Shown: in pieces, positions 59,455 through 64,000 of the stretch
Numbering within the stretch: position 1 is the stretch's first letter
Layout of the letters: each line of letters begins with the position of its first letter
Source of the DNA: Schistosoma haematobium
Lineage: Eukaryota > Platyhelminthes > Trematoda > Strigeidida > Schistosomatidae
DNA: 64,000 bases
NCBI RefSeq assembly: GCF_000699445.3
Contig: NC_067201.1
Span: 20,005,001 to 20,069,000 of the forward strand
Direction: 5' to 3'
Program-made: the position numbers and the translations under genes
The notes under the pieces: model-generated
The model's input: only the letters and a program-made list of their open reading frames with translations
What the model was told of the DNA's origin: nothing
Database searches by the model: none

Positions 59455-59628
59455 AAGTCAATAAGAATACAAGGCACTTTCAAATGTCCAAAAGAAAACT
59501 TCAGTTAAAAGTTGAATACATAATGATTATTTGTTTAAATTGAAAGAAGAAGAGAAACAGAAGGGAACTAATTCAAATGAAACAATGAAAGGATGAATGA
59601 ATGAGTTGTAAACTATTTTAAATCTTGT

Positions 59629-59630
<2 letters not shown>

Positions 59631-59674
<44 letters not shown>
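59631..59674. repeat. (TG)n microsatellite
   Basis: 22 TG units, 26 bp downstream of the kinase stop (CA repeats in its 3'UTR). Confidence 0.97.
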
Positions 59675-59675
<1 letters not shown>

Positions 59676-59699
59676 TATATATATACAAACATTAGATGA

Positions 59700-64000
<4,301 letters not shown>

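Overview
The window looks like a flatworm chromosome of the genus Schistosoma. It is AT-rich, its genes are split by AT-rich GT-AG introns, and it is filled with element types typical of schistosomes: RTE-like and jockey/CR1-like non-LTR retrotransposons, a Ty3/Gypsy relic, and many tRNA-like SINEs that carry hammerhead ribozymes (the architecture known from Smα repeats). Assignment is by family recognition from the sequence alone; the species cannot be fixed.

Three protein-coding genes are supported. (1) A complete nine-exon METTL14 gene, the non-catalytic partner of the m6A RNA methyltransferase, lies on + from 26659 to 38665; all splice phases close and give 721 codons. (2) A complete two-exon survivin/BIRC5-type BIR-domain gene lies on + at 50790-50996 and 56324-56641 (174 aa). 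Its single coding intron holds a near full-length RTE-like retrotransposon. (3) The last three exons of a Src/Fyn-type cytoplasmic tyrosine kinase lie on - (64000 down to 59700); the gene continues past the right edge.

Layout: 1-19.6 kb has no recognisable host gene. It is a field of ribozyme SINEs in tandem, inverted and truncated forms, with retrotransposon ends and a 337-bp tetranucleotide repeat. 19.6-24.5 kb is a degenerate Gypsy element (gag/protease, reverse transcriptase, integrase, purine tract, LTR). 26.6-38.7 kb is METTL14. 38.7-41.9 kb is an antisense RTE-like element that starts about 75 bp after the METTL14 stop. 42-50.4 kb is repeat debris: LTR-like fragments, a hairpin element, a jockey-type fragment, and about 2.6 kb I cannot explain. 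50.8-56.6 kb is survivin. 57.5-58 kb is a 5'-end-only RTE copy. 59.7-64 kb is the kinase, with SINEs and an RTE fragment in its introns.

The three genes are unrelated in function (RNA methylation; chromosomal passenger/apoptosis; tyrosine signalling) and nothing suggests co-regulation. The most interesting system is the set of ribozyme SINEs. At least three sequence families share a tRNA-like promoter followed by a type-I hammerhead. Three copies keep every core nucleotide, and some base changes in the helices are compensatory. Several loci are dimers (335-bp period in one family) whose RNA 5' end coincides with the predicted self-cleavage site and abuts an oppositely oriented copy. That is what twin-primed retrotransposition of ribozyme-cut multimeric RNA would leave.
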